From Closterium sp. Naga37s-1 (taxonomy: Eukaryota; Streptophyta; Zygnematophyceae; Desmidiales; Closteriaceae): DNA of 64,000 nt. Position numbers and translations under genes: made by a program. Below, piece by piece: positions 30,609 to 41,752 of the stretch. The notes below the pieces were generated by a model. The model made no database searches. It was not told the origin of the DNA and saw nothing but the letters and a program-made list of their open reading frames with translations. Position 1 is the first letter of the stretch. Each line of letters begins with the position of its first letter. The stretch is from assembly GCA_947471745.1 (NCBI GenBank), contig CANJKZ010000172.1, forward strand, positions 1,446,501 through 1,510,500, written 5' to 3'.

Positions 30609-33502
30609 ATGGCAGCCACAGACGCTGCTGCTGATGTGGCCGACGATGAAGATGATGCCGACGGTCGCCCAGTTCCCGACCCTCTCACCGGCCTAGACTT
30701 CCTACGAACGGTCTTACTGAAGCATGGGACACCGCCTGCGTCACCGTCGCAACCCACCTCGAGGAGCCCTTCGATTCCCAGGGTCTCTGCACCTCTGCAC
30801 GAGGTCATCACTGAACTAGTCACCGCTGCGCAACAGACGGTGCCCCATGAGGCGTCTGTCGAAGCACCTTCCCGTCCCGCGCCACCGACGAAGCTGCGGT
30901 ACCGCCAGACCACGTTTCCGTGGGCAACTCCACCTCCTCCATCGACCGTTGAAACTCCAGTGAGCGAAGAGTCTCCCATGCAGGACAGCTCGAAGCCCAA
31001 GTTCGACAGCTTTGAGCTGAAATACGAAGAAGCTCATGAGCGTTTCAAGACTAGGTGGTCCACCGATTATTCATGGTTGATTCTTACTAAAACCTCTTCT
31101 GGTGCCCCTTCTTTCAAGTGCAGTATTTGCTTGGAGTTTGCGGGCTTGACTGGCAAGTGTGGACGACGTGGCGAGGGCGCGACCGACGTGCAGACACTGT
31201 CCTTCAAGAAGCACGAAGGGACTGTGAAGCACCGATTTGATTTGAAACGGCAGGAGGATCTGCTGCAGAAGTACGGGCGACAGCAGCGCATCGACATGCA
31301 CCCGAAGGCGCAGGACAAGGAGCTGCTGCAGGTTTCGTCGCTCGTGAACTCACTGTACCTCATGGGGAAGTGCAACGAGCCCATGGACTCGTGGATCCGG
31401 CTGGTGCGCTACCTGGCGAAGAAGAAGGTGCCCGGGTTTCCCGAGCAGGGGTACGGCACGTACTACAACACGTAAGTAAATTCGGTTGTAGTAAGCACCG
31501 TGTATTGAGGTGTCACTCCTTGACCGTTGCTGATGCCTTTTGTTTTTTGTGTAGGTACGGTTTTGGAGAACTCAATCAGGCAATTGCAACGTGGCTCCAA
31601 ACAACGCAATTGGACCACCTTCTAACGAGCCCCTTCATCGGGATTACTCTGGACGAGAGCACCGACCGGCAGCGCGGCAAACACATGATTGTGTTTGCCA
31701 CTTTTCTTCGCGAAGGCCAAGTTGTGACTGAGTTCATCGCCCATCTAACGATTGAGAAGGCTGACGCTGCATCGTTGTGTAGTTTGTTAATTTCCCATCT
31801 CAGGGCAGTCGGCGTTGATCTTCGTCGGATTTCTGGTGTGAGCACGGATGGCGCCTCGGTGATGGTGGGGGCACAAAATGGTGTGGTTGCCCGTCTTTGG
31901 ATGCTCATCCCCAACGTGGTCTCGTTCCACTGCATTACTCACCGGTAAGTACATGCTTATGCACTGATGTTTAGACGGGGACTTTTTTGTTTCTTTTCTA
32001 ACCGAGCTTGTTGCAATGTTTTGCAGGGAGGCGTTGGCTGCCGAAGCCGCGGCAGAGGCGATTCCAACCTTCAACATGGTTGACGACGTGATCCACGCCG
32101 TCGCAGAGTATCTCGGGCGGTCGTCACCATGGCATCAGCAGTTCATGGAGCTGCAGGAGGTGTTCACGTCGACCAACCTCGAGGTGCAAGGGATTTGCGA
32201 CGTGCGGTGGCTTTCAAGAGGTGCTGCAGTCGCACGCTTTGTCCAAGTCCTTCCCGCCGTCATGGTGATGTTGTCGGAGTGGAAGGACCAGACCATGTAC
32301 GAGCTCGTGACGTCGTACAGGTTCCAGTTCCTGATCAGGTTCCTCGCGGACCTTCTCGAGCAGCTCAACGTCCTCTCGTCGGTTTTCCAGAAGCGGGAGG
32401 TTAGTATCTTGGGTGTGTGGCTTGTCTTGTTTCCAACACTAATCCCGGTGTACTGACTTTTGTTTAACTTGTGTTTTGCAGCTCGACTACGCGTTGGTGC
32501 ACACCCAGATTGTGCGCACAACCTCCTTGTTGGAGAGCCGGTACATCGATTGTGGTGATGACTTCGGGGGGGGGTCCAACGAGAGGCTGTACCGCTTCAT
32601 TGAGAAGCATGGTCCGACGGAGTCACCAGAAACGGTGGTTGAAGGAGCATCGTCGGACGACAGTCTCAACCGCTTCAAGATTACCCTTCATGAGCGCACC
32701 AACCCGAACTATCGTGTGCCGGGTCATCACCACGCCTGCGTGGCGCTCTGCACCGACATGGCCGAGCTTGTCGTCGAGAACCTCCAGTCAAAGCTAGGCG
32801 ACCTTGACTCTCTTTCCGGAATGAGACTGTTTATTCCGGAAGGATGGCAACCAAACTGGGACCGGGATGCACGGCAGGCACAGTGCCAGGAGTGGTTGTT
32901 GTCGCTTGTGACGTTGTTCCGCGCAGATGAGTCCGACGAGATCCTACCAAGTCAGTTACCCTATGTGTTACCCTGTTCCCCTTAGAAACCGCATCGTTAA
33001 CTAAACCCGTGTCTTGTCTAACCTTGCAGGCATTGACAAGAAGCGGGCCTTTAAGGAGCTGCGGACTCTGTGTCCGGTCCTTGCCAGGGCGCCGAAGAGC
33101 GAGCGAAAGTTCCACACGGGACTCCATGTCATTCTCAAGACACTAGACTGGCAGCAAGCATACCCCAACCTCGTCGGCCTTTGGGTGGCTATTGCAGTGC
33201 TTCCTCTCAGCACTGTCGAGTGTGAGAGAGGGTTCTCTCGACAGAATCTCATCAAAACGTGGCAGCGGGGCAGTATTAAGGATTGCAGGATGAGTGATCT
33301 GCTGTGTATTTCAATGCTAGATTATGAGATAGACGTCCCTGGGGTAGTGGAAATTTGGTGCAGCTACAAGAAGCGCCGGCCAGTCACAGCCCCTGCTGCA
33401 AGACACAGGGAGGAGCCCCTGAGGCCTGGGAAGGAGCCTGTAGATGAGCCAGTAGTTGTGGCACGTGCTCCTGTAGAATCTCTGTCAAACTCTGATGCAT
33501 AA
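30609..33502 (+). CDS. hAT transposase, five exons, 855 residues, intact
   Basis: Exons 30609-31471, 31555-31944, 32027-32399, 32482-32950 and 33030-33502 total 2,568 nt in frame; all introns are short (82-83, 82, 82 and 79 nt) with GT-AG borders. A BED-like zinc finger (C171, C174, H202, H208) follows a disordered N-terminus. The catalytic RNase H-like fold gives GITLDESTD (D321), GVSTDGASVMVG (D386) and, after the insertion domain, STVECERGFS (E764), which also begins the hAT dimerisation region. CITHR at the exon 2/3 junction fits the conserved C-x-x-H position. No stop or frameshift, so it could be functional. It could also mobilise the 872-bp relative at 34323. Confidence 0.88.
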
Positions 33503-33687
33503 ATGTAAATTTTGTAAGTGCCCCGACATCAGAGTAAAATTTGGGTGTTAGTCTGTGAGATCAGCGTTGAAATTTATGTGCAGTCTGTACTTTCAGACTA
33601 AAAATTGCTGCCAACTCTGACAGCCAGAGTACCAGAAGGGGTGCACTCTGAGCCTTCAGAGTGCCCCAAAACGAATCTAGGGGCCTG

Positions 33688-34322
33688 CTCTCGACAGAGG
33701 AGAATTGACGCCTTGTTGTCAGTGAACAAGGTCGGTGCAAAGCTCGGCAGCTCACCAAGGTCGGTGAGCAAGAAGGTCAACCACCGTAGCTCCTGTGCAG
33801 CCATGGCTTCAGCCTCAGCGGTAGAGGTCGAGACCGAGGAGGAACGCGTGGACCTCCACGAAACAGCTCCAGAGCCCAGGCTGAAGCAGTACCACTGAGT
33901 AGACCTGTGAGTCTCGGCGTCGTCAGCGTAAGAAGAGTCACAGTGTCCAGTAAGTACAAAAGACTGCTGCCCTCCAAGACCCAGCCCCACGCCTGATGTT
34001 GTTGCTAGGTACTTCACCACCCTCACAGCAGCTGTCCAGTGAACTGGACGGTGTCTCCCTGGCGCAACAAAGCGAGCAAGGATGCTGAGAGGGAAGGCGA
34101 GGTCCGGGCGGGTACAAGTCATCAGGTACATGAGGCAGCTCACAAGCTCTGCGTAAGGAACACTAGGCTCAAACGGCTCGTCAGGGAAGGGTCCAGTGAG
34201 TCTGTGGTCAACAGCAAGAGGTGTGCGCTGTACTGTGGAGTGCTGAAGCTCGAACCGTTGAAGGACCTGCTGCACCAGGTGTGACTGGGTCATAGTGATG
34301 GTGCGAGCTGCTCTGTCTCTAG
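33688..34322 (-). pseudogene. G/F RNase H and end of RT
   Basis: TITMTQSHLVQQVLQRF through MTCTRPDLAFPLSILARFVA, GHCDSSYADD and LFTDNKASILLCREQ. It is bounded on one side by the hAT duplication and on the other by the duplication of the small hAT derivative. The frame is largely open, but SSSVSTSTAEAEAMAAQELR lacks residues around the second catalytic acid. Confidence 0.85.
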
Positions 34323-34358
34323 CAGTGCCCTAGATATCAGCATTCAGCGTTACACCAG

Positions 34359-34389
<31 letters not shown>

Positions 34390-34422
34390 GGGTAGGCTGA
34401 ATCCAGAGTTTTTTTTTTGAGT

Positions 34423-34459
<37 letters not shown>

Positions 34460-35194
34460 TTGTACAGTGGCTGATTTTTGAGTGTTTTTTTTTTTGCTGT
34501 TTTTTCAGCCTTTTTGTAGGAGTGTAGGCTATGCACTTAGCCTTGTATAGGGGTGCACACTGAAACCACCATATCAGGGATTTCCGCTAGCCTGGCGAAG
34601 TGTAGGACTAGTCAATCACTACACAGATTTCCCCCTCGCCGCACAGTCGCGTTGGCAAGATTCGTTGCCAACGCATGGCTCGCAGCACGCCAGGGTCCTC
34701 GTTAGGATTTCAGAGGGCCTGGTGCATCAGACGGGCCCTTCGGGTGCGTCTGATTCATGAGAGAAATTTGTATCAGATATTCGGCCAGACCTTGCATGAC
34801 CAATCAAACAAGATTGTACAATCTACTGTAGTTTCAGTTTTTGGATGCAAGTGGTTCGGCCTTGAATGGCCACTGCAGATTCGCCCTGGCACAGCAATTT
34901 GCCCTGTCGCGGACAAGAGATTCGCCCTGACACAATAGATCTGTTGTGTCAGAGCTGTTTTGCCAAAACCCCCGCACCACGCTGCGCCTCGCACGACACC
35001 ACAAATATCCACCCCACCCTACCTTCCCTACCTGACCAGCTTCAGTTTTACACCTTACGCTAAAAGTTCAGCCTAAAAGAAATTGGGTTGTCTCAGTTTT
35101 CAGCCTAAAATTGTGTGGCCACACTGACTCACAGAGTTTCAGCAGGGGTGGACACTGATCAGTCAGCGTGCCTCAAAACGAAGCTAGGGGCCTG
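34323..35194. mobile_element. Non-autonomous hAT derivative, 872 bp
   Basis: The ends CAGTGCCCTAGATATCAG and (reverse complement) CAGGCCCCTAG match the 4.4-kb hAT. The right 25 bp (CTCAAAACGAAGCTAGGGG) and an internal block (GCACAGTCGCGTTGGCAAGA) are also shared. The flanking 8-mers GTCTCTAG and CTCCCTAG agree at six positions, so the duplication has aged. No coding capacity. Poly-T tracts occur at 34360-34389 and 34411-34456. Confidence 0.8.
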
Positions 35195-35202
35195 CTCCCT
35201 AG

Positions 35203-37440
35203 TAATCTCCAGGCCAAGGTAGTGGCGCAGCTCACCAAGATCAGTGCACGTGTGTCTCCTCTGCAGTTCGAACTTACATCCGCCAAAGCAACCGTGTCAG
35301 CAGACCAGGTCGTCGACGTAGACCATTTCAAAGAAAGGTGTGGAGCCGCGGCGAACAAACAGCGACGGGTCCGTAGAAGTCGGCTGGAAAAAGAAGTCAG
35401 ACAGGGTAGAGCGAAGAGTGTCGTGCCACTCACGAGGCGCCTGACGGAGACCGTGGACCGGACGTCTGAGCCTCCACAGGGTCCCAGGAGGGAAAGTGCC
35501 AGTGGAGACAGAGGGACGACGCAGCCAAACCTCCTCGTGTAGGCTACCCTGAAAGAAGATCCCGGTGGTCGCTTCACCTTAAAGATCCACATGCCATCGA
35601 CTACGTTCGCCCTCGAGGGGGAACCTCGTCGACGTAGGTGCCTGTGGATCTGTAGGAGGCCATCTTTGCGTCCATGGCAGCTCTCCACTAACAGGCCCAA
35701 GGCCCTGACACTGCCTCAGCGTAAGTGCGAGGAGTCGGTATGTCAAGGGCGTCGGGGTTTCCCTCAGGGGCGAGCAGCATGGCAGAGAGATGAGGCGAGG
35801 CGGTACTAGGAACTCTAGCTCAAACTGCCTATCCTCTAGGGCGTTACAGCCAAGGGCAGACTCACCCCTGACAGCCAGAGGACGGGTAGGAGGACCAGCC
35901 ACGACTCAAGTGGCGTAGTCAAGGCGGCGAGTAGCGGCGAACTCAGTGACAGCGACAGTAAGGGCGAAGACAGAGGAAAGATAGGCACGAGGGTTCGTAA
36001 CAAGGGAGGCGAGAACACGAGAGAGAACAGGACGGTACGTGCGGTAGTAGTCAGTAACAGGAGTAGAGAGGGAAGCAGTAAGTGCCGACTCAGGGGGAGA
36101 AGGAAGCACAGACGGAGACGGACGAGGGGAGCTAGAACAAAACAGGATAGCACGAATGTCAGTGACGGGAACAGGGGACGAGGGACGAGCACGAGGAGAG
36201 CGAGAAGCCCAAGTGTGAGAAAGAGGAGGGGACAACAGAGGCCGAGAACGGGGGAAAACAGCCGGGGTGGAGTCAGGAGGAGGAAACGTGGAACCGTAGA
36301 TAGGAGGAGAGGAGGGAGGAGGGGAGGGGAGACCAAGGGCCTGAAGGCCAGAGACAAGAGGCGTAGGAGGCCGCAGCAGCAGCAGCTGCTGCTGCTCCTG
36401 CTGCTGCGGCTGCTGTTGCTGCTTTGGCTCCTGCTGCTCCTGCCGTGGTGGCTGTTGCTGCTCCTTCTGCTCATGCTGCTGCTGCTGCTCCTCCAGCTGC
36501 TGTAGCTCCAGGTGCTGCCGCTCCAACGCTAGTCTCTCTCGCTCCAACTCCAGCTGCTCCTCACGTGCACGGCAAAGAAGGGCCTGGTGCCTGGTCGGGT
36601 AGAGGTGGGGGGGATGAGTAGTGTCTGGGGCGGTGGTAGCCCCAGGACCGCTCTCCAAAGCACCAGTCGCACCACCCCCAGAGCCAGCACCACCAGCAGC
36701 AACGCGGCTAGTCCTAGGCTCTCCAGATCCTGTAGAGGGCTCACCCGCACCCCCAGTCGTAGCACCCCCAGGGACAGCTCGACTAACACCAGCTCCCCAA
36801 AGAATAGAACCTCCTTCAAACACGGGCTCAGCTCCAACTCCACCACCCCCAGCACCAAGACCTCGTGCAGGCACACTCTCAGCTCCAACTCCAACACCTC
36901 TAGAGGTAGCACCTCCAGGGCCTGCGCTACGGTCACCAACACCCTCAGGGTCTGCAGCAGCCTATGGAGGAAGTGCTGACGGCTGCTTCGGTGACTGTGA
37001 GGAGGACTGCGGAGAAGGGGACTGGACCTGAGGGGCTACCGAGAGGGGGGGGATAGCGTGTGACACACCTGACGGGGCTGGACCAGGGGGGGGAAGCTAT
37101 ACCGGAGGAGCAGGAGGGGGAGTGGGAGTCAGGAAGAGAGGGGGAGGAGGAACCGGGAGACCTCGACAGGGGTACTGGGTGTAGTAGGGGACTGACTCGT
37201 CAAAACGGACGTCACGGGAGTCAAGGAACCGGTGAAGGGGAGGGAGGTAGAATGTGAAATCAGAGGAGTCCTCTGGGAAACCAAGGAAGACACAGGAAAG
37301 GGTGCGAGGGGAGAGCTTGTCCGTGGAGGTGTCGCGAACAAGCGCCAAGCAGCCCCATACACGAAAACGCGACGCAACACCAGGGGACCCGGTCCAAAGA
37401 CTGGTCGGTGAAACCCCTGGCCGGGAGGCACGTGGCCAGA
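35203..37440 (-). pseudogene. F/G pol: RT and integrase C-terminus, degraded
   Basis: 35203-35700 is RT in shifting frames (NVVDGMWIFKVKRPPGS; GLRQAPREWHDTL-like text; VDDLV). 35840-37020 is a spacer rich in Ser/Pro/Leu with a Gln-rich block (36360-36500). 37097-37430 is the post-integrase region (DTSTDKLSPRTLSCVFLGFP). Several stops and frameshifts. It is 5' of the RNase H at 33688, with the hAT derivative in between. Confidence 0.75.
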
Positions 37441-38620
37441 GGTTCAGCTAGTGAGCGGCGTAGCGAACCGCATAGGGCCACAGAAAATGGGGCGCACGGG
37501 CGTGGATCATGGAGGTGCGTGCAATCTCTATGACCAAGCCTATGCGTCGCTGAGCAACCCCATACTGCTGTGGAGACTCTAGAAGCATACAGGACTGGAG
37601 GATTCCATGCTCGTGACAGAATCCGGCGAGAACGCTGGAGCCTCACCCCCATGGTCAGAGTGAAGACAACAGACACGACAATGACGAGTACCCTCTGTGG
37701 TGAGCAACTACCGGATCAGCGTAGAAGTCACGTCGGACTTCTTCGCCAAAGTGAAAATGGTGGTGTAGCGAGAGTAGTCGTCGACGACAACGAAAAAGCA
37801 ACTCTCTCGCTCAGGACCAGGGCGAGAGGCAGGGCCCTAGACGTCCAAGTGGAGAGTCTCGAAGAGCTCGGTGGCCGGACGGAGGGAGGAGGAGTGAGGG
37901 GTGGTGCGCAGCCGACCCTCGACACAAGGGCCGCAATGTGGTGCATGCGAAGGCGACAGAGACGGCAAGACTTGTGAAAGGCCTAAGATGAGATGCTGGC
38001 TAGACATAGTGGCGAAGGCAAAGAAGGGACGGGTGACCACGATGGTGGTGCCGCAGAACGGTGGGGTGGGCAAACGATCGACACGAGCACGACGCAGCAA
38101 CCTGACCAGACGCCGTAACCTGACCAGACACAGGGGTGGGACGCTGGGACCTGATGGGGGGCAGTGACAGGGGTCGGAGGCAGTAGCTGCTGCTGCTTGC
38201 TGCCTCTCTCGGGGGCCAGTGTGAAGCGTGTAGAGACCAGAACCCGGCTCCTGGCGAAAGGTGGCCAGGGGGGCGTACGTGCCACCGTTTACACAGGTCG
38301 CAGAGTCCCCAGAAGGCTCAAACCAAACACCAACGTGCTGACTCACGAGCGGCGGCACACCCGCCAAGTACCTAGAGAACGAGGGGACGTGGAAGCCCGT
38401 CAGAGAACCCGAGGGAACAGCCGGGCACGGAAGCGTAGTAGAGTGGTGAGCAATGAGTGGTCCCGAAGTGGAATCAGCCGGTGCAAGAGAGACTGGCGCA
38501 GGAAGCGGAGTAAGAGTCGTGTGGTCGCGAAGCTCCGGAGTCCAGGGTGAAAGACAACAAAGCGTCCGCCAGAGCAACACCTAGACGAGTACCTAAGCAA
38601 GTACCTATACTGGCAACTGG
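37441..38620 (-). pseudogene. F/G integrase core and protease, degraded
   Basis: Minus-strand traces include FVVVDDYSRYTTIFTLAKKS (integrase), LHSDHGGE (second catalytic Asp), HLDV*GPA with a stop just after the first catalytic Asp, a decayed pre-integrase region, and SFTLDSGASRPHD (protease DSGA, about 38540). At least three frames are needed, so it is non-functional. Confidence 0.75.
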
Positions 38621-38779
38621 AACATGATCAACCCTAGCACCTAACCAAAAAACACGCGAGAAAACGGAGTCAAAAGCACTAGAGTCAACAACAGCATCCA
38701 TAGCATTTGCAGTTCCAAAGAGTTCAAGACAGTGAGAAGCAGACATGTCCCACAATGCGGGACCGTGCTAGAGAACAAG

Positions 38780-39029
38780 GGGAAGCTAGTTAGGCGCAGG
38801 GCCATCTGCGCCGTAGGCCGCGCGAAGTGTGTCAGTGAGCTGAGCAAAGCACTGATCCGGTGGGTGACGGCGGTCGCAGCGGAGGCCACTGCGAGTACTT
38901 GTATGGATGAGGTAGGGGCATGGTGGGTGGGCGTCACCACGCGACAGCTGACGCGGTCCTGACCCGTGCCTCGGAACCTGCTGCTGCAACTGCTGTTGTT
39001 GTGGCTATTACAAGAACAGTGGCCGCCGC

Positions 39030-39093
<64 letters not shown>

Positions 39094-40136
39094 GCTGCTG
39101 CTGCTGAGCCAGGTACCAGGCCGCCACCTTAGCACCTGCAGCTGGCAGCCCTGCAGCTGCCCGATGAACCCGAGCGTCACCTCCACCAGCTGCAGCAGGG
39201 GAGCCACTAGAAGCTGCACGAGGCGCTCCACGAACACCTGCACTCCCGCCACCGCCACTCGCCACACCACCTCCGCCACCTCCGCTACTGGCTACACCCT
39301 GGTCGCCCCTCCTGACACTTCTAACTCTAGACCACGCAGAAGTCGTGGCAGCAGCCGTGGTGACGTCAATAGCGGTAGCAGCGAGGGAGGAAGTAAAGGT
39401 GGGCAGCAATTTGACAGTGCACCCGTGGAACAGTGGGGGGGGCACAGCGCCAGAGGCGGAGGCTACTGAGCGGAGGTTGCTCTCGACGTCCTTGAGTGCA
39501 AACTCAAGGACCTAGATAGTGAGCTCGCTAGGGTGCTTTAGAAGGAGCGCGTCGCGAACTGTGGCAAGGCGGCCAGTGAGGCTAGTGACTATAAAATAAA
39601 TAGTAATCGCCATGGGGGGTGGGGGGGGGGGGGAGCAGTGCAAGCTGTGGATCAGTGCAGGCAGCGCAGTAGCTAGAATCTAGCGAACGCAGGTGAGCGA
39701 TCAAGTCAGCAGAACGCTCAATCGAGGCGAGGTCAGGAAACAGGAACGGGAGGAACAGGCGACCGAGAGAGATAGTAGTGGGAATGGACTAGCGAGCCTT
39801 GATCGCAGTCAGGAACTCACTAGCAGTGCGAACCTGGGTGAAGTGGGTCTCCTCAGGCTCAGGGAGGAGCCTACTGAGGACGATGCAGGTCGCAGCGTCG
39901 CGCGACTTCTAGGCTGTCAAGGCAGCGCTCTGACGTGCAAAACGCTCTCTGTCCGCAGTGGTGGGGTCAGTGCCTAGGGGTTCAGGAGCAGAAGGTGCAA
40001 GAAGGTCACTGGAGGCGTGCGCCCAGAGGGACTTGTTAGCCTGATACTGACTCTCTAGCAGGCGCTGCGCACGGAGGAGCCAGACAAAGGAGCGGCCTAC
40101 CTCGGCATTAAAGCGCAAGACCCTAAGCGTCGCCAT
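38780..40136 (-). pseudogene. F gag, degraded
   Basis: It starts MATLRVLRFNAEVGRSFVWL at 40136 and continues with stops (DRERFARQSAALTA* at 39909). Later pieces (LFLPFLFPDLASIERSADLI, AITIYFIVTSLTGRLATVRD) align with the E gag core. A (CTG)n tract on the plus strand (39031-39089) encodes a Gln run, followed by Gly/Ser-rich text. No zinc knuckle was found. Confidence 0.75.
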
Positions 40137-40578
40137 AGCTGATGCAGAGGGGAGGGAGCTACTGCTATCACGTCTTAGTTTGGCGAAGGAAACCCTAGCT
40201 AATGGGGCGGCAGGGCGCGACATGACGGGACGGGCAGGGTGCGACGCGACGGGCAGGGAGGCACGACGGGCGCGACGCGACGGGACAGGCAGGACGCGAC
40301 AGGTAGGAAGGCGCGGCGGGCGCGAGGGGATGGGACGGGACGGGCGCGACGCGACGAGACGGGCAGGGCGCGACGCGACGGGCAGGGAGGTGCGACATGC
40401 GCAAGAGGATTGGACGGGATGGGCGCGACGGACGCGAGGAGACGAGACGGGCGCGACGGGCGCGACGGGCGCTAGGGGACGGGACGGGCGCGATGGTAGG
40501 GCGCTACGGGCGTGGTAGGCTGGGCGCAACGGGCGCGAGAGGCTCAAGAGGGAGGAACGGGATCCAACAGGATCCTAA
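40137..40578 (-). repeat. F 5' leader: GC-rich minisatellite
   Basis: About 40200-40550 consists of GGGACGGGCGCGACGCGACG-type units with variable spacing. It is C-rich in the sense RNA, like the leaders of A, D and E but with a different unit. Confidence 0.85.
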
Positions 40579-40580
40579 CC

Positions 40581-40592
40581 TAGGTGATACCA
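40581..40592 (-). other. Primer-binding site of F
   Basis: Minus strand TGGTATCACCTA: the first eight bases match the initiator-Met site, the rest have changed. Confidence 0.7.
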
Positions 40593-40701
40593 TGTCAGAA
40601 ACGGAATGATGGTTGTATTACTGTGAGTTGGGGTACATATACCTAATCCTAACAACTGTACCCCACATGATATGCCTCACTACAGGCTACAACATTTGAC
40701 A
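40593..40701 (-). repeat. F 5' LTR
   Basis: 109 bp. It is followed by the duplication TTGTT (40702-40706). Confidence 0.9.
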
Positions 40702-40706
40702 TTGTT

Positions 40707-41324
40707 GTACACTCATTATCAGGGTGGACTTTGATGGTCACACTTTCGGCCCAGAGGCTCTCTTGTTGACATTGGCGCATAATTTATCCATGCAAGGCCT
40801 TCCGTGTGGTTTCGCGGCGCATCCAAACCGCAGTTGTTGCGTGGATGTTGCATAGAAGTCCTGCTGCTGGTGCTGGTGCTGCCCCGCATAACTTGTGCGG
40901 AGGCTGATGCTAGCTCTCGAGGTAGATGTAGCACCGCACAAACGTTGCAACCTTTTGCCCGTCGATGCAACATCCTCGAACCAGCTGACAGTAAAACTTT
41001 TGTGCCCTAGAAGTCGTGTTCTGCAGGCTGAAGTGTCAAAATTGGCGCAAACAGGTTTGGCAAGACCTCCCTTATCCACCAAACCTATATACGGTAAGCA
41101 GAAAGGGCCTGATCAACGAAAATTCTGCGGACCGGTTTCTGGCCTGCATAACAATGCCATTATGACCCCGTTCGCCACGACACAAAGAATGTGAGGGGCG
41201 GGGGATGAGGCAAGGGGATCACGAAGCAAGGAAGGTGCAGTTTACGTTTGGGGGGGCTCAACCAGAGCGAAAATTATTGGACAGGGATCAGGAAGGGGGA
41301 TGAGGGGATTGAGCACCCCCCTCC
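40707..41324. other. Host flank beyond F, no recognised gene
   Basis: This is the pre-insertion continuation of the CHRD 3' flank. A 114-codon minus frame (41082-40738) has no recognisable domain. Confidence 0.4.
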
Positions 41325-41454
41325 TGTTAAAAAGAGAATACAGCGGAATGCGTGACTAACAGCAATGAGTGATTAAAGTACAAACCCTATTTGGTTGTGC
41401 CTTCAATGGGCTGCCCCACTACAGCCTAGACAACAAACATATATAATTTTGACA
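41325..41454 (-). repeat. Copia Q 3' LTR
   Basis: About 130 bp ending TAATTTTGACA with the GGGCTGCCCCACTACAGCCT core shared by this LTR group. The outer boundary (TGTTAAAAAG) is less certain. Confidence 0.65.
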
Positions 41455-41577
41455 CACCCCCATAGGCGAAGCGGGGGACAACAAGAGCAACAAGTGGTCA
41501 CAAGACCAGTCAAGGGAAGAAGCAAAGCAAAGCTAGGGTGGATCACAAAGTCACCACGGCCATAAGGCTAGTTCACA
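41455..41577 (-). other. Q copy of the 3' cis-element, cut by P2
   Basis: PPT hairpin CCCCC/GGGGG (41455-41477), GGTC-TTGT-GACC (41496-41507), GTGG/CCAC block (41538-41557), and AGCC-TTAT-GGCC (41558-41569). P2 is inserted at TA (41578-41579). The sequence after the P2 right end (63755, CATAGTTATAAAG) fits its continuation. Confidence 0.6.
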
Positions 41578-41728
41578 TATCGTATTCTCCCGGATATAGG
41601 ATCCGGGGGACTTTCTACAAATGCAAAAAATATAGTTGGGGTGAACATGCAGGCGGCATACAATTTTTTAAGTCCCGGGTACACTTATTTGTATGTTATG
41701 GATTTACCATGCATTGTTCGTGTAGAGA

Positions 41729-41752
41729 GGGGGGGGGGGGGGGGGGGGGGGG
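41729..41752. repeat. G-tract in P2
   Basis: A run of about 23 G with one T, giving poly-Gly/Pro frames by chance. Confidence 0.9.

Larger units (their letters stand above)
29273..33687 (+). mobile_element. hAT DNA transposon, structurally intact, 4,415 bp
   Basis: A perfect 8-bp duplication, CTCTCGAC (29265-29272, 33688-33695). Short TIRs: TAGGGCCCTA at left and CAGGCCCCTA (reverse complement) at right. Both ends carry many CAGAC/GTCTG and CAGAGT/ACTCTG subterminal motifs, as expected for transposase binding in hAT. It encodes an uninterrupted five-exon transposase and sits in the RNase H gene of copia G. A pogo-type MITE lies near its left end. Confidence 0.92.
25736..40701 (-). mobile_element. 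Copia F, merged with relative G and carrying nested insertions
   Basis: The 109-bp LTRs (25736-25844 and 40593-40701, about 90% alike) are bounded by TTGTT (25731-25735, 40702-40706), so the outer ends belong to one insertion. Inside are a second 3' LTR of a related element (G), a truncated third element (H), an intact hAT with its own MITE, and an hAT derivative. Coding parts are all broken. Confidence 0.85.

Noticed and set aside
36215-36505. Poly-Leu plus-strand frame as a membrane protein
   Set aside because: It is antisense to the Gln-rich spacer of the F/G copia (CTG/CAG repeats).
40180-40518. Arg/Gly/Asp-rich plus frame
   Set aside because: Product of the F leader minisatellite, open in several frames.
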